From MGIIa-L3 sp038150305 (lineage in GTDB: Archaea > Thermoplasmatota > Poseidoniia > Poseidoniales > Poseidoniaceae): a DNA stretch of 64,000 bases. The stretch's first letter is position 1. Each line of letters opens with the position of its first letter. The stretch lies in assembly GCA_038150305.1 (NCBI GenBank), contig JAYOTG010000007.1, positions 1 to 64,000 on the forward strand. Direction: 5' to 3'. The notes under the pieces were generated by a model. It saw nothing but the letters and a program-made list of their open reading frames with translations. It was not told the origin of the DNA and searched no databases. Positions 8,682-18,000 of this stretch are shown here, piece after piece. The translations under genes and the position numbers were made by a program.

Positions 8682-9617
8682 ATGAAGTCATTCCGTCGTG
8701 TCGCGTTCCTCGTTGGCCTGTACCTTTGCTCCGTGCTCATCGTGGCCGTCCCGGCTCAAGCACAGATCCCTGCTGCGGCCGTTTCCATGAATTGTTCTCC
8801 CGGTGAAGTTCGCGTTGAAGTGAAGCCTGGATCCTCTTACTCCGGTTACACCACCTGTACGGTGACCAACCCCACGACCTACATCGAGAAAGTGAACATT
8901 CAGGTCACCTCCGACGGCCTTGCCGTCGCCCACGCCGGTGACGTCTACGTTGGCGCCGGCCAAGACGTCGACTTCCAGGTCGTCGTTCGCGCCGACCCGT
9001 ACATGGCGATGCAGAGCCGCCAGTTGTCCGTGACCGGAACGGTCACCGAAATCAACAGCGTTCCTCCTGTGAACGTGGCCAGCTCCCAAACCAACGTGAT
9101 GGTCAACATCATGCAGTTCTCGCTGGTTCAGGTTGAGGCCGTCGAGCCGTTCGTCCAGCTCATGCCGAAGACCGACAAGCCATTCGAGTTCAAGGTCACC
9201 AACCTTGGCAACCAGATTGACTTCATGCGCATCGGCATCACCGATGACTCCCGTGAGAAGTTGGAGGAAGACGGCTTCACCATCAACCTCCCTGCCGTCA
9301 AGACCCAGATCGAGAACAACCCCGCCGGCCAGAAGGTCCGCGTCCTCGTCCGCACCCCCAAGGACTGGGGCTGGACCGACCAGTACTACACCATGAACTT
9401 CTACGCCGAGTCGGAATTCTCCTGCAAGAACGGCGGTTGCGAGCGCGAGTCTCAGATGATCACCATCTACGTGCGCGGTGTGTATCTCCCAGGCTTCGAG
9501 GTCGTCCCGACCCTCTCCATGGTCGCCCTGGCTGCAGCCATGGCAGGCAGGAGCCTGATCCGGACCGAAGAAGAGGAAGGCGTCCCCGTTCTGAGGGAAG
9601 CCGCCCCGGGTCTCTGA
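8682..9617 (+). CDS. Secreted surface protein with PGF-CTERM-like C-terminal tail
   Basis: A 311-residue exported protein. Residues 1-29 form a signal peptide ending AQAQIP. The body is beta-rich with two Ig-like or APHP-type segments (TTCTVTNPTTYIEKVNIQV and FEFKVTNLGNQIDFMRIGI, the second resembling NEW3/CARDB conserved-repeat folds). Near the C-terminus LPGF is followed by a hydrophobic stretch (TLSMVALAAAMAG) and a short charged tail beginning RSLIRTEEEEG. This order (PGF-like motif, transmembrane span, charged end) resembles the PGF-CTERM signals that archaeosortase replaces with a lipid in haloarchaea. The tail here is longer and acidic, so it may simply be a stable membrane anchor. The start has a GGAGGTG 12 bases upstream and a TATA-like GTTATGA at 8641. 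It lies between tRNA-Met and another membrane protein gene. No specific function can be assigned. Confidence 0.82.
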   Translation: MKSFRRVAFLVGLYLCSVLIVAVPAQAQIPAAAVSMNCSPGEVRVEVKPGSSYSGYTTCTVTNPTTYIEKVNIQVTSDGLAVAHAGDVYVGAGQDVDFQVVVRADPYMAMQSRQLSVTGTVTEINSVPPVNVASSQTNVMVNIMQFSLVQVEAVEPFVQLMPKTDKPFEFKVTNLGNQIDFMRIGITDDSREKLEEDGFTINLPAVKTQIENNPAGQKVRVLVRTPKDWGWTDQYYTMNFYAESEFSCKNGGCERESQMITIYVRGVYLPGFEVVPTLSMVALAAAMAGRSLIRTEEEEGVPVLREAAPGL

Positions 9618-9705
9618 CGCACGTGCAGCAACCGCGTCCCCGTGACGCACGTTTGCCGTCGCCTTCATATGCCCATGAGCGTGAGGTAATGACCGAGGTC
9701 ATCCC

Positions 9706-10974
9706 ATGAGTGGACTGCTTGACAAAGCCAATACCGCCGCCCAAGCCGCCAGCGAAGAAGAGGCAGCGGCACCCGCTACTCCCGCGCCGGTGAAGGCTGA
9801 AGCGCCTGCACCGACTCCTGTTGCTGCAAAGGCCGCTGTTGCGGGATCGGACGAAGGGCTCCCTCTCCCGGCCATCCTTTCCTCGGTCGGTGGCATCGGC
9901 CTTTTTGTCGGTCTTCTCCTCAGCCTGCAAGGCGGCTTCATTCCCTTCTTCATCACCGGCGCCGTGCTCCTCGTCGCCGTTGGCGCCATCGTCTTGGCCG
10001 ACCAAGTTCAGGGCAAGGACCTCAACGTCGTGAAGACCGGCGGGGCGGTCTTCCTCGCGGTGATCATCGCCATCGTCCCGTACACCGCCGGTGTTGTGGC
10101 GCCTGACGGCGAGACCCTCGTGATTTCCGAAGTCTCGCTCGACGAGGCCAACGACCGGTTGGAGTTCAAGGTCCGCGGAAGTTTCGACGCCACCACGGTC
10201 ACGATTTCCACCTCGCCGGAATGCGACGGCACGGTTGGTGACACGCCTGAGGTCGTGTGGGAAGACACCCTTCAGTTGGATCGCGACTTCGTTCGCGTCC
10301 AGCCCATGCTTTCTGACTTCTACTGCGGGAACGCCTACGACGAGGTCAACAACGTCATCCGGACCTACACCGTGTTGGCCACCGACGGTGGTGAACTCTC
10401 GATGACTTTCGACCTTGATTCCAGCGAGATGACCCGGACGCCGCTTGAGAGCGGCGTGCGCATCGCGCCGGTGTTTGACACCTCTACTGGAACCTCCCAA
10501 GAGCCCAGCAAGACCACCTTCGAGGGCATCACCATCGAAGTCATGGCCGGATTGTTGCCCGACAGCCACCAGCACCTCGACGGCGCGGACCATTCCACCT
10601 CGGGTGACTTGCGCACCGTGCAGGGCGATTACACCATCACGGTGAACGTCAAGAAGGGCAGCTCCACGGTCTGGACGCATCCTCTGATCACGGTGGACGG
10701 ACTTGATGCCACCTGGTCCTCCAGCGTCAGCGGGGCCCGAAGCGGTGACATGAACGGATGGCTCGCGCTGAGCGGCAACACCGAGGAAAACTTCCGTGAA
10801 TACGTGTCGAAGTCCGCACTCGACTATGAGAACGGGAAGTATACATTCGAGGTGGTGCTTGACGTGGGTACCAGCAGCGGTACGACGGTCATCACCCACG
10901 ACGACGTGTGCTGGGACCTCGACTTTGAAGACGGAGACGAGTACAACTCCAACTGGGACGCAGCGACCTGCTGA
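9706..10974 (+). CDS. Membrane protein of unknown function with Ala/Pro-rich cytosolic N-terminus
   Basis: A 422-residue protein. Residues 1-50 are Ala/Pro/Glu-rich and probably disordered. Three hydrophobic segments follow: AILSSVGGIGLFVGLLLSL, FIPFFITGAVLLVAVGAIVLA, and GGAVFLAVIIAIVPYTAGVV. The remaining roughly 290 residues form a predicted extracellular beta-rich domain with paired cysteines (SPECDG and DFYCGN, and VCWDLDFED...ATC at the end), which suggests disulfides. With an odd number of spans, the N-terminus would be inside and the domain outside. A TATA-like TTCATAT at 9664-9670 gives a predicted short leader. It follows the PGF-CTERM-like gene by 88 bases in the same direction and converges with the next gene with only six bases between stops. 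No family is recognised. Confidence 0.78.
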   Translation: MSGLLDKANTAAQAASEEEAAAPATPAPVKAEAPAPTPVAAKAAVAGSDEGLPLPAILSSVGGIGLFVGLLLSLQGGFIPFFITGAVLLVAVGAIVLADQVQGKDLNVVKTGGAVFLAVIIAIVPYTAGVVAPDGETLVISEVSLDEANDRLEFKVRGSFDATTVTISTSPECDGTVGDTPEVVWEDTLQLDRDFVRVQPMLSDFYCGNAYDEVNNVIRTYTVLATDGGELSMTFDLDSSEMTRTPLESGVRIAPVFDTSTGTSQEPSKTTFEGITIEVMAGLLPDSHQHLDGADHSTSGDLRTVQGDYTITVNVKKGSSTVWTHPLITVDGLDATWSSSVSGARSGDMNGWLALSGNTEENFREYVSKSALDYENGKYTFEVVLDVGTSSGTTVITHDDVCWDLDFEDGDEYNSNWDAATC

Positions 10975-10980
10975 AACGGG

Positions 10981-12840
10981 TCACACGTCGTCCCACGGGG
11001 CCATATCGCTGGCCTCACCGTCTGATTCGGTTCCTTCTTCCTCGACGTCTGCCTCAGCATCGCCGCCGGAGACCGCTTCCTCAATGTCCGCTTCAGCCCC
11101 TTCATCGCTGATGGCCTCGTGGCTTTCCTCGGGTGATGCGACCTCTTCGAGGTAGGTCTTCTCACCCTCGACGTTCTCGTCCTCATCGTCCTCGTCGGTG
11201 CGCGCGGCGGCCACACGGGCGATACCCGCCACGCCGAGCAGGAACACGAACAGGGCGATGACAATCGTCACCATGGGGGTCTCTTCGACTTCTTCGGCGT
11301 AGGTCCAGGACACTTCAGCACCGGTCACGCCCGTGTCGCTGGTGACCAGGTCTTCGACCGCTTCGAGTGGCGTACCGCTGAGGTCGATGATGCCGCACGA
11401 AAGGACGTGTGCACCGTCGCTGCCCATCCGCCACGTGAGCGGGATGTCCATCTCACTGCCCGCGGCCAGACCACCATAGGTGGAGAGTTGGATGTAACTC
11501 GGCGAGGTGTCTGCTGCTTCTCCGTTCACGGTGCACTCCAGCACCGGAGAGGCTGCATCCGCAGCGCCACTGTTGCGGACGGTCAGCATCACGCCGAGAC
11601 TCTCGTTGACCGTGGCGGTGCGCTCTTGGACCTCGATGGCCACGACCTCGATCATCGGCAGTTCGAGGTTGACCACGCTGGTGGGGGCCCATTCGGCAGG
11701 AACGGTGGTGGTGAAGGTGCCCCAACCGGTGGTGGCGGTGACGGTCATCGTGCCGTCTTCCTTGCCATAGACGCCGTCCCCGGTGAGCCACTCCACGATC
11801 CGGGTCATCTCGCTTGAACCGAGGTCGACACCCACCTCGTCGCCCATGGTTTCGGCAAAGGCGTTGGGCGATTTCATGCCCTTGTAGCCGAGGTCACTGC
11901 CGCTGACCAAGGCTCCGGGCATGTTGGTGGTGACCGTCCTGCCGCTCAGCCGTCGAATCCATGCGTCGGTCCAACCGCCGGTGCCGGTGCTGTCTTCGTA
12001 GACCAAGGTTGCATCGTCCACCGCGACGACGTCCTCGTCGGTACGGCTTCCAAGGATGATCGAGCTCCGGATGCTGAGGGAGGATCCATCTTCCGCGATG
12101 ATCGGGGCGCTGCCCTCCATCGTTGAACGGTCGATGTTGCAGGTGCCTGCGCAACGCAGGTCGGCACCACGCACCATCGAGTCTTCGATGAGCAGGGTGC
12201 CTTGCACGTCGATGCTGAAGGCGGCATCGCCCCATGTCAGCACGAGATCGGTTCCTTCGAGGTTCCAAGCCTCATGACGAAGCATGTTGGCCGAGGCATC
12301 GACCACTTCCACGACCTTCGGTCCGAAGGGGAAGGGATGGTTGTGGGTCACATCAAGGGTCAGGGTGTCCATGCCGTCACCGAGGTCGACCTGGAGGCTG
12401 ACTTCATCCCCGCTTGGGTCGGTCACGCTCTCACCGGTTGATGCGGTGACGGTCAACGACTCGCTTCCGTTCAAAGTGGAGGACATCATCAATCGAACCG
12501 TCGCTGTCCCGCTCAGGCCAGCCACGGGGAGATCAACGGTCGAAGCACCACCGGAGAAGGCCATGTAGGCCTCGATCTCCGAACCGGTCAGGTTGGCGTG
12601 CTTGAGGTTCAGCGTCGCGCCTTCGTCCACGCGAACCATGGCGTCCTCGCCAAGGGAAAGGTTGGCTTCCACCGTGAAGGTCGCTCCGTTGGTGACGGTG
12701 AAGCCGTCGTCGTAGGTGGTGTCCTCGGTCAGCGTTTGTGTGGTGTCGATGACGTCTGCGTCACGAGCATCGACAGCAGCAGCCAGTGGGGCGCCCAAAA
12801 GGAGGGCCAGAAGGAGAAACGCGGTCAGCGTGCGGGACAT
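10981..12840 (-). CDS. Anchored surface protein with CARDB-like domain and very acidic cytosolic tail
   Basis: A 619-residue type I membrane protein. Residues 1-22 are a signal peptide (LTAFLLLALLLGAPLAAA). The region to about residue 350 contains short regularly spaced strands (TVTNGATFTVEANLSLGEDA, LNLKHANLTGSEI, LLIEDSMVRGADL), typical of a right-handed beta-helix or S-layer-like fold. At about 400-500 there is a CARDB-like Ig domain (VNESLGVMLTVRNSGAADAASP). A single span (MVTIVIALFVFLLGVAGIARV) lies near residue 535, followed by about 80 residues that are almost half Asp/Glu. The acidic tail would face the cytosol. Several N-x-S/T sequons are present, so AglB glycosylation is plausible. 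TTGATGT lies at -29 to -23 of the start. The gene is downstream of carS on the same strand (45 bases). The function is unknown. Confidence 0.8.
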   Translation of the reverse strand: MSRTLTAFLLLALLLGAPLAAAVDARDADVIDTTQTLTEDTTYDDGFTVTNGATFTVEANLSLGEDAMVRVDEGATLNLKHANLTGSEIEAYMAFSGGASTVDLPVAGLSGTATVRLMMSSTLNGSESLTVTASTGESVTDPSGDEVSLQVDLGDGMDTLTLDVTHNHPFPFGPKVVEVVDASANMLRHEAWNLEGTDLVLTWGDAAFSIDVQGTLLIEDSMVRGADLRCAGTCNIDRSTMEGSAPIIAEDGSSLSIRSSIILGSRTDEDVVAVDDATLVYEDSTGTGGWTDAWIRRLSGRTVTTNMPGALVSGSDLGYKGMKSPNAFAETMGDEVGVDLGSSEMTRIVEWLTGDGVYGKEDGTMTVTATTGWGTFTTTVPAEWAPTSVVNLELPMIEVVAIEVQERTATVNESLGVMLTVRNSGAADAASPVLECTVNGEAADTSPSYIQLSTYGGLAAGSEMDIPLTWRMGSDGAHVLSCGIIDLSGTPLEAVEDLVTSDTGVTGAEVSWTYAEEVEETPMVTIVIALFVFLLGVAGIARVAAARTDEDDEDENVEGEKTYLEEVASPEESHEAISDEGAEADIEEAVSGGDAEADVEEEGTESDGEASDMAPWDDV

Positions 12841-12862
12841 GCTTTGCCGTGCATCGTGAGGA

Positions 12863-12869
12863 ACATCAA
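12863..12869 (-). promoter_or_regulatory. TATA-like element for the CARDB-type surface protein gene
   Basis: TTGATGT lies exactly 29 to 23 bases before the ATG at 12840, inside the short gap after carS. It fits the leaderless-promoter spacing repeated across this window. Confidence 0.45.
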
Positions 12870-12885
12870 GTTCCCGCCGACCCGT

Positions 12886-13539
12886 TCAGTACGGGACGTC
12901 CTTCCAACCGATGGCGTACCCGAGCATGTTGAACGACCGATGGAGGACGGGTGTGGCCACGAGCAACACGAGCATTGGGCCCAGCAGGTCCGCCTCACCG
13001 TGCAGCCCTGGCAGCAGCAGCCAACCCAACACGAAGACCATCATGGCAAAGGGAAGCGTGTCGAGAAGTGGGGCTTTGGACGACACATCGCCTTCGCGCT
13101 TCAGGCCCCGACGCCGCTTGAAGAAGGAGCCCGTCATGTCGCCAAGGAGCGAAAAGAAGCCGAGCAAACTTCCAACGATGAAGGCCCAAAGACCTCGCGA
13201 GACGTCCATGTCGTGGTCGAGAAGTGGGTCAACGAAGATGCCACACGCCTCGCCGGCGTTCACGGCGCTCGCCATCAGCACCATGAGCAGCCCAGAGGTC
13301 AGGCTGCCGCCGACGAGTCCGTTCCAGGTCTTTCCGTCACCAAGCAGGCGGTTCCCGTCCCATGCGGAGCGCCCTCCGTCGATCGGCCACGGACCGTAGC
13401 CCGTCTTTGGCAGCCACTTGCCCCACATCATGGCGAAGGTGTTGACCAGAAAGCCAGGGAGGAAAATCCACAGCACGAGGAGGCTCATGCCCGCCAATCC
13501 GAGGCTTTCTTCGCACGTTCCCCAAAGGGCCTCACCCAT
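12886..13539 (-). CDS. carS: CDP-archaeol synthase (CTP:2,3-di-O-geranylgeranyl-sn-glycerol-1-phosphate cytidyltransferase)
   Basis: CarS activates the archaeal lipid core with CTP to give CDP-archaeol, the precursor of archaeal phospholipid head groups. The 217-residue protein has the usual CarS layout. A first helix with LPGFLVNTFAMMWG is followed by the cytosolic signature PIDGGRSAWDGNRLLGDGKTWNGL (residues 52-75). Next comes GSLLGFFSLLGDMTGSFFKRRRG (the GDxxxSFxKRR motif), and then LDTLPF before the last two spans. About five transmembrane segments are expected. The length is slightly above the family norm of 170-200. The gene is divergent from purD, with 80 bases between starts. Presence of an intact carS is one of the clearest signs that the source is an archaeon. 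Confidence 0.93.
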   Translation of the reverse strand: MGEALWGTCEESLGLAGMSLLVLWIFLPGFLVNTFAMMWGKWLPKTGYGPWPIDGGRSAWDGNRLLGDGKTWNGLVGGSLTSGLLMVLMASAVNAGEACGIFVDPLLDHDMDVSRGLWAFIVGSLLGFFSLLGDMTGSFFKRRRGLKREGDVSSKAPLLDTLPFAMMVFVLGWLLLPGLHGEADLLGPMLVLLVATPVLHRSFNMLGYAIGWKDVPY

Positions 13540-13590
13540 GGCTCCACATCACGGCTTGGCCCATGAACCTGCCCGCGGCCAGCGTTGGGC

Positions 13591-13597
13591 TTATGGT
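13591..13597 (+). promoter_or_regulatory. TATA-like element for purD
   Basis: TTATGGT lies exactly 29 to 23 bases before the purD ATG at 13620, consistent with a leaderless mRNA. Confidence 0.45.
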
Positions 13598-13619
13598 CCG
13601 CAGGTCACGACATCACCGC

Positions 13620-14909
13620 ATGGAAAAGCGTCGCGTTCTCTTGGTCGGCTCCGGTGGACGTGAGCATGCGCTGGCCATGGCCTTGACGCGTGACGAGCGG
13701 GTTGAGCTCCACACCGCTCCCGGTAACCCGGGAACGGCACGCCTCGGCACGAATCATCCGGTGGGCGCTGCTGACGTCGAGGCTCTCCTCGCGCTGGCGG
13801 AGGAACTCGACGTGCATCTCGTGGTGGTCGGTCCAGAAGCGCCTTTGTGCGACGGCCTAGCGGACGCGCTCGGGGATCGAGCGTGCTTCGGTCCTGTGGC
13901 TGCGCACGCGGCGCTTGAAGGCTCCAAATCCTTCGCCAAAGAAGCCATGGAGGCCGCAGGTGTGCCGACGGCTGAGCACGTCATCGTCCGCAGGGCAGGA
14001 GCCCTCGGCGAGGCCCTCGACCGCTTTTCTGGTGCGCCGTGGGTCATCAAGCAAGACGGGCTTGCCGGAGGCAAAGGGGTGCTCGTCACCGAGGATCGAG
14101 GCCAAGCGGAGGCCTTCGCCCTCAGTGCCATTTCCACCGCGGGTTCCGTGGTCATCGAGGCCTTCCTCCCCGGTGAAGAAGCCAGCATGCTGGTGCTCAT
14201 GGATGCCTCCGGATACCGCTGCTTGCCCGCGAGCCAAGACCACAAGCGCGTGGGTGAGGGCGATGCCGGTCCAAACACGGGCGGCATGGGCGCGTACTGC
14301 CCAGCGCCTGTCGTGACCTCCGAGGTTCAGGCCAAAGTGGAATCGCAAATCGTCGGGCCGATGCATGCCCACCTCACCGCGCAAGAGGCGCCGTACCGCG
14401 GCGTGCTTTACGTCGGCCTGATGATCGACCAGAAAGGCGACCCCTACGTGGTGGAGTTCAACGTTCGTTTTGGTGACCCTGAATGCCAGGTGACCATGCC
14501 GCTGCTCGGAGATCACGCGCTGGATTGGTTCATGGCCGTTGCGAACGACGACCTTGCCAGCGTGACCCATGTCCTCGAAGAGAGCGCGCTGCTGACGGTG
14601 GTTCTCGCGAGCGAGGGCTACCCGTCAAGCGCGGTGACCGGACGCAGCATCGAAGGACTGGACGTGTCTGAAGCCATCCAGTCCGGACACGGCCGAGCAT
14701 GGGTCAACATGGCCGGCGTGAAATTGGACGCAGATGGCACGCCCATCTCGAGCGGTGGGCGGGTGCTCAGCGTGACCGGCATGAGCGACAGCCTTCAAGA
14801 GGCGGCCAACTTGGCCTACGCACGCCTTTCAGGCCTCGCGCTGGAGGGCGCCCATCACCGCCGTGACATCGGCGCGCGAGCGGGTGTTCAGCATCCGGAG
14901 TTGAATTGA
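13620..14909 (+). CDS. purD: Phosphoribosylamine--glycine ligase (GAR synthetase)
   Basis: PurD joins glycine to 5-phosphoribosylamine using ATP in the second step of de novo purine synthesis. The protein (429 residues from ATG 13620) begins with the N-domain motif RVLLVGSGGREHALA. It then shows GPEAPLCDGLAD, GSKSFAKEAMEAAGVPTA, and the ATP-grasp core VIKQDGLAGGKGV, IEAFLPGEEAS and ASQDHKRVGEGDAGPNTGGM. VEFNVRFGDPECQV supplies metal ligands, and the C-terminal ending is GAHHRRDIGARAG. The length matches the family. Longer in-frame starts (13563) add residues absent from homologues, and the TATA-like element at 13591 fixes the start. It is a stand-alone gene rather than part of a pur operon here. 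Confidence 0.96.
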   Translation: MEKRRVLLVGSGGREHALAMALTRDERVELHTAPGNPGTARLGTNHPVGAADVEALLALAEELDVHLVVVGPEAPLCDGLADALGDRACFGPVAAHAALEGSKSFAKEAMEAAGVPTAEHVIVRRAGALGEALDRFSGAPWVIKQDGLAGGKGVLVTEDRGQAEAFALSAISTAGSVVIEAFLPGEEASMLVLMDASGYRCLPASQDHKRVGEGDAGPNTGGMGAYCPAPVVTSEVQAKVESQIVGPMHAHLTAQEAPYRGVLYVGLMIDQKGDPYVVEFNVRFGDPECQVTMPLLGDHALDWFMAVANDDLASVTHVLEESALLTVVLASEGYPSSAVTGRSIEGLDVSEAIQSGHGRAWVNMAGVKLDADGTPISSGGRVLSVTGMSDSLQEAANLAYARLSGLALEGAHHRRDIGARAGVQHPELN

Positions 14910-14951
14910 ACACTCGCTCGGGTGACTGCGGCCCCGTATCGGGCCGAACCG

Positions 14952-14958
14952 GTTATAA
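14952..14958 (+). promoter_or_regulatory. TATA-like element upstream of aglB
   Basis: GTTATAA/TTATAAC lies about 60 bases before the aglB ATG. By the window's usual spacing the transcript would start near 14982 and carry a leader of about 37 bases, unlike the leaderless pattern elsewhere. Confidence 0.45.
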
Positions 14959-15018
14959 CGACACCATAGGTCGCGAAGTTGCTTCAGCCATGCTGTTGCA
15001 CGTAGAGAGGGATACCCC

Positions 15019-18000
15019 ATGACCACCACGAACGAGACGACCGTGTCGTCAAAGACGTCGCTCGGCCTGCTTCTTGCGCCGATTGCCGTCCTTTTGGCGA
15101 TGCTTACCGACCAAATCGGAGGCTTCGGCCTCGGATTCGAGAACGACCTGTACCCGCTGCTCTTTGTGGCCGCGGGTGCGATGCTTGGCCGCGTGCCGAG
15201 CCTCCTCGCCGAGCGCGAGGTCCTTCCTGCGTCGACGTCCACCCTCTCTCTCGGGACGATCCTCGCAGGCGCGGCCCTCGGCTTCCTTGCCGTTCCCGCC
15301 GTTGGCGGCAGCGCCTTCGTTGGCATGCTGTTCGCCATCAACCTCATCGGCACCCACGTGCTGGTCAGCGGTGAGCGCTCGGAATGGGCGACCATCCTCA
15401 CCTTCTCCAGCGTGGGTCTGCTGCTTGGCATGGTCGCTGCTGCGACGGCCGGTGACAGCGGGCTCGTGACGAAGGAGTACACCTTCGAAGGCCAAACTGC
15501 GCCGACCCTGAACGAATACCGCGAAGCCATCGCCTTTGTGTTCTTCAACGTCTGGATCATGTTCAGCGTTCTTGGCGCACTGGTTGCTGTCCTCGCCCGT
15601 GGCACGATCGACGAGCCCGGCAAGGGTTGGTTCGGACACCTGTCGGAATTCGACGGACCTTGGGACCGCAGCAGCCTGCCCCTTCAGGTTGGACTGCTGA
15701 CGTGGTTCATCGCTCACGCCTTGACCATGGTCCAGTTCCACCAGGTGGAGCTCCACGACCGACTGGCTTTGACCGGCGTTGAAGGCTACATGGGCCACTT
15801 TTCCGTTTGGGCCGCGGTCCTGACCGGGTTCGTCGCCCTTGCGGTGGCCAGCATGGCCGCCGAGCGATGGTACACCCGTGCCATGACCCTCGGTTCGATG
15901 TGGGTCTACTACCTCGTCGCCGCCGCCTATGAAATGGGCATGTGGGGCGACGTCGAAAACGAGAGCTCCATGGCTCCTGTGGTGTGGTTTGGTGTGACCT
16001 TCTTCATCGGACTGGCCATCTATTCCATCTCCACGAACAAGTCGTGGGGCGGGTGGAGCAACCGATCTGAGGACGCGCAAAGCGGCGCCCGCGCCTTCTG
16101 GTCCGCCCACTGGTCGCAGGTCATGATCGCCTCGGCGTTCATCATGGCCTTCGTGGTCCGCAGCCAATGGTACGTCATCCCCGCCATGAACGGCTACGGC
16201 ACCGGCGATTGGGACCTCACCGGAGGTTCAGACCCGTGGTACATGAAGCGCGTCGTGGACTACATCATAATGCAGAACGCGCACCTCGTCTTTGACGCGG
16301 ACCGCTTCTATCCGCTGGGCGGCATCAACCCGCGTCCGCCCTTGTTCGTGTGGTCCATCGCTCTGCTCGCCATGGTGTTGGAGCCCTTCCTCGCCACCCC
16401 CCAGGACGCCGTCTGGTGGGCGATGGTCTCCATCCCCGCCATCTTTGGCGCGCTGACGGTCTTCCCTGTGGCGGCCATCGCACGCGACCACGTCAGCAAG
16501 CCGGCTGCGGTCATCGCGGCATGGCTCATCGCCATGATGCCCGGTCACATCTCTCGCTCGACGTGGGCCAACGCGGACCACGACGCCTTTGTGATGTTCT
16601 TCATGGCGCTCGGCTTCATGTGGTTCCTTCGAGCCATGGCCGCGGGCGGTGACGAACGCCTCACGCGGACCACGGACGCCCGCCCCTCCACCGTGCTTCG
16701 TGCCTTTGGAGACGTGGCGATGCACCGACGCTTCGCCGTGGTCAACGCGGCACTGGCCGGTGTCGCCTTCGGCGTGGTTGCCCTCGGATGGAAGGGTTTC
16801 GTGGTTGCGCCGTCGATCCTCTTCGTGGGGTATGTCTACATCGTCGCGACCAACATGTTCCGTAACAAGGACAGCACCACGCTCAACATGCTGATGCTGA
16901 CCATGCTGGGAACGACGTTGCTTCTGGCCATGCCGTTCTATGCGTATCCAGGCATGGACTTGGTCTTCAGCGGCACGGGCCTGCAGCCCTTGCTGTTCGT
17001 GCTCGGCTTCACCATGGCCATCGCTTACGTGACGACCGGATTCCGTGACAAACCTTGGTTGCTCGTTCTTGGCTCCCTCACCGGCGCAGCCGTGGCCTTC
17101 GTGGCCATCATTTGGCTGCTCCAATTCTTTGAGCAATCCAACGCGTTCAACGTCTTGTTCACCGGTGCAGGCTACTTCACCAAGACCAAGATTTTCGGCA
17201 CGGTTGCAGAAGCAAACGCGCCTGACCGGGGGATGCTCTTCGCGTCCTTCGGCCCGATCGTCTTCATCCTCGCGCTCAGCATGGGCATCATCGCCCTGTG
17301 GCGAGGCACCCGGCAACGCCGCCACGAGCACGTTTTCATGGCCACGTGGATCCTTCTGGCCATCTTCATGTCGTGGACCGCTGCCCGTTTCATCTTCAAC
17401 GCCACACCGGCCATGGCCGTGCTCGGCGCTTGGGGTGCAGTGGGCCTTTGGAGCTGGTCTGGCACCAAGGAAATGACGCGCAAGATGCGTCGTATGGGCG
17501 TCCGAACCCCGGCCGACCGCATCGCCTCCGCCCGCAAGGCCGTTTGGCGCACGCCACAATTCAGCGCGATCATGCTCGTCATGATCATGCTCGGTGGCCA
17601 GCACATGACCTACGGACTCGACGCCGGCATCCCCGGTACGTCTCCCGCTGAGGACGACATCGACGAGACGCTCTACAACGTCGTCCCCGACGTGCTCCGT
17701 TGGGACGTGGCTGGTTTCTCCTTCCTGAACCCCACCGCCTACGACGACGGCGGCATGCGCTACCTCGGTGCCTTTGGCAGCAGTTTCAACCAGCAAGGAT
17801 GGAACGATGCGTACGCCTGGCTTGCGGCTCAGGACGTTGACGAGTCGTACTCCGAAAAGCCGGCCTTCGTCTCATGGTGGGACTACGGCTTCCAAGCCCT
17901 CACGTCGGGTGACCACCCCTCCGTCTCGGACAACTTCCAGTCGGGCATTCCGGCCACTGGGAACATGCTGCTGGCCCGCGGCGAAGCCGATTTGGCCGCC

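Noticed and set aside
9460..10899. 479-residue minus-strand frame opposite the membrane protein at 9706
   Set aside because: No hydrophobic segments or motifs; the opposite strand has clear spans and paired cysteines.
16228..17796. 522-residue minus-strand frame opposite the AglB membrane domain
   Set aside because: Very His/Glu/Arg-rich composition typical of antisense frames; the plus strand has the catalytic AglB motifs.
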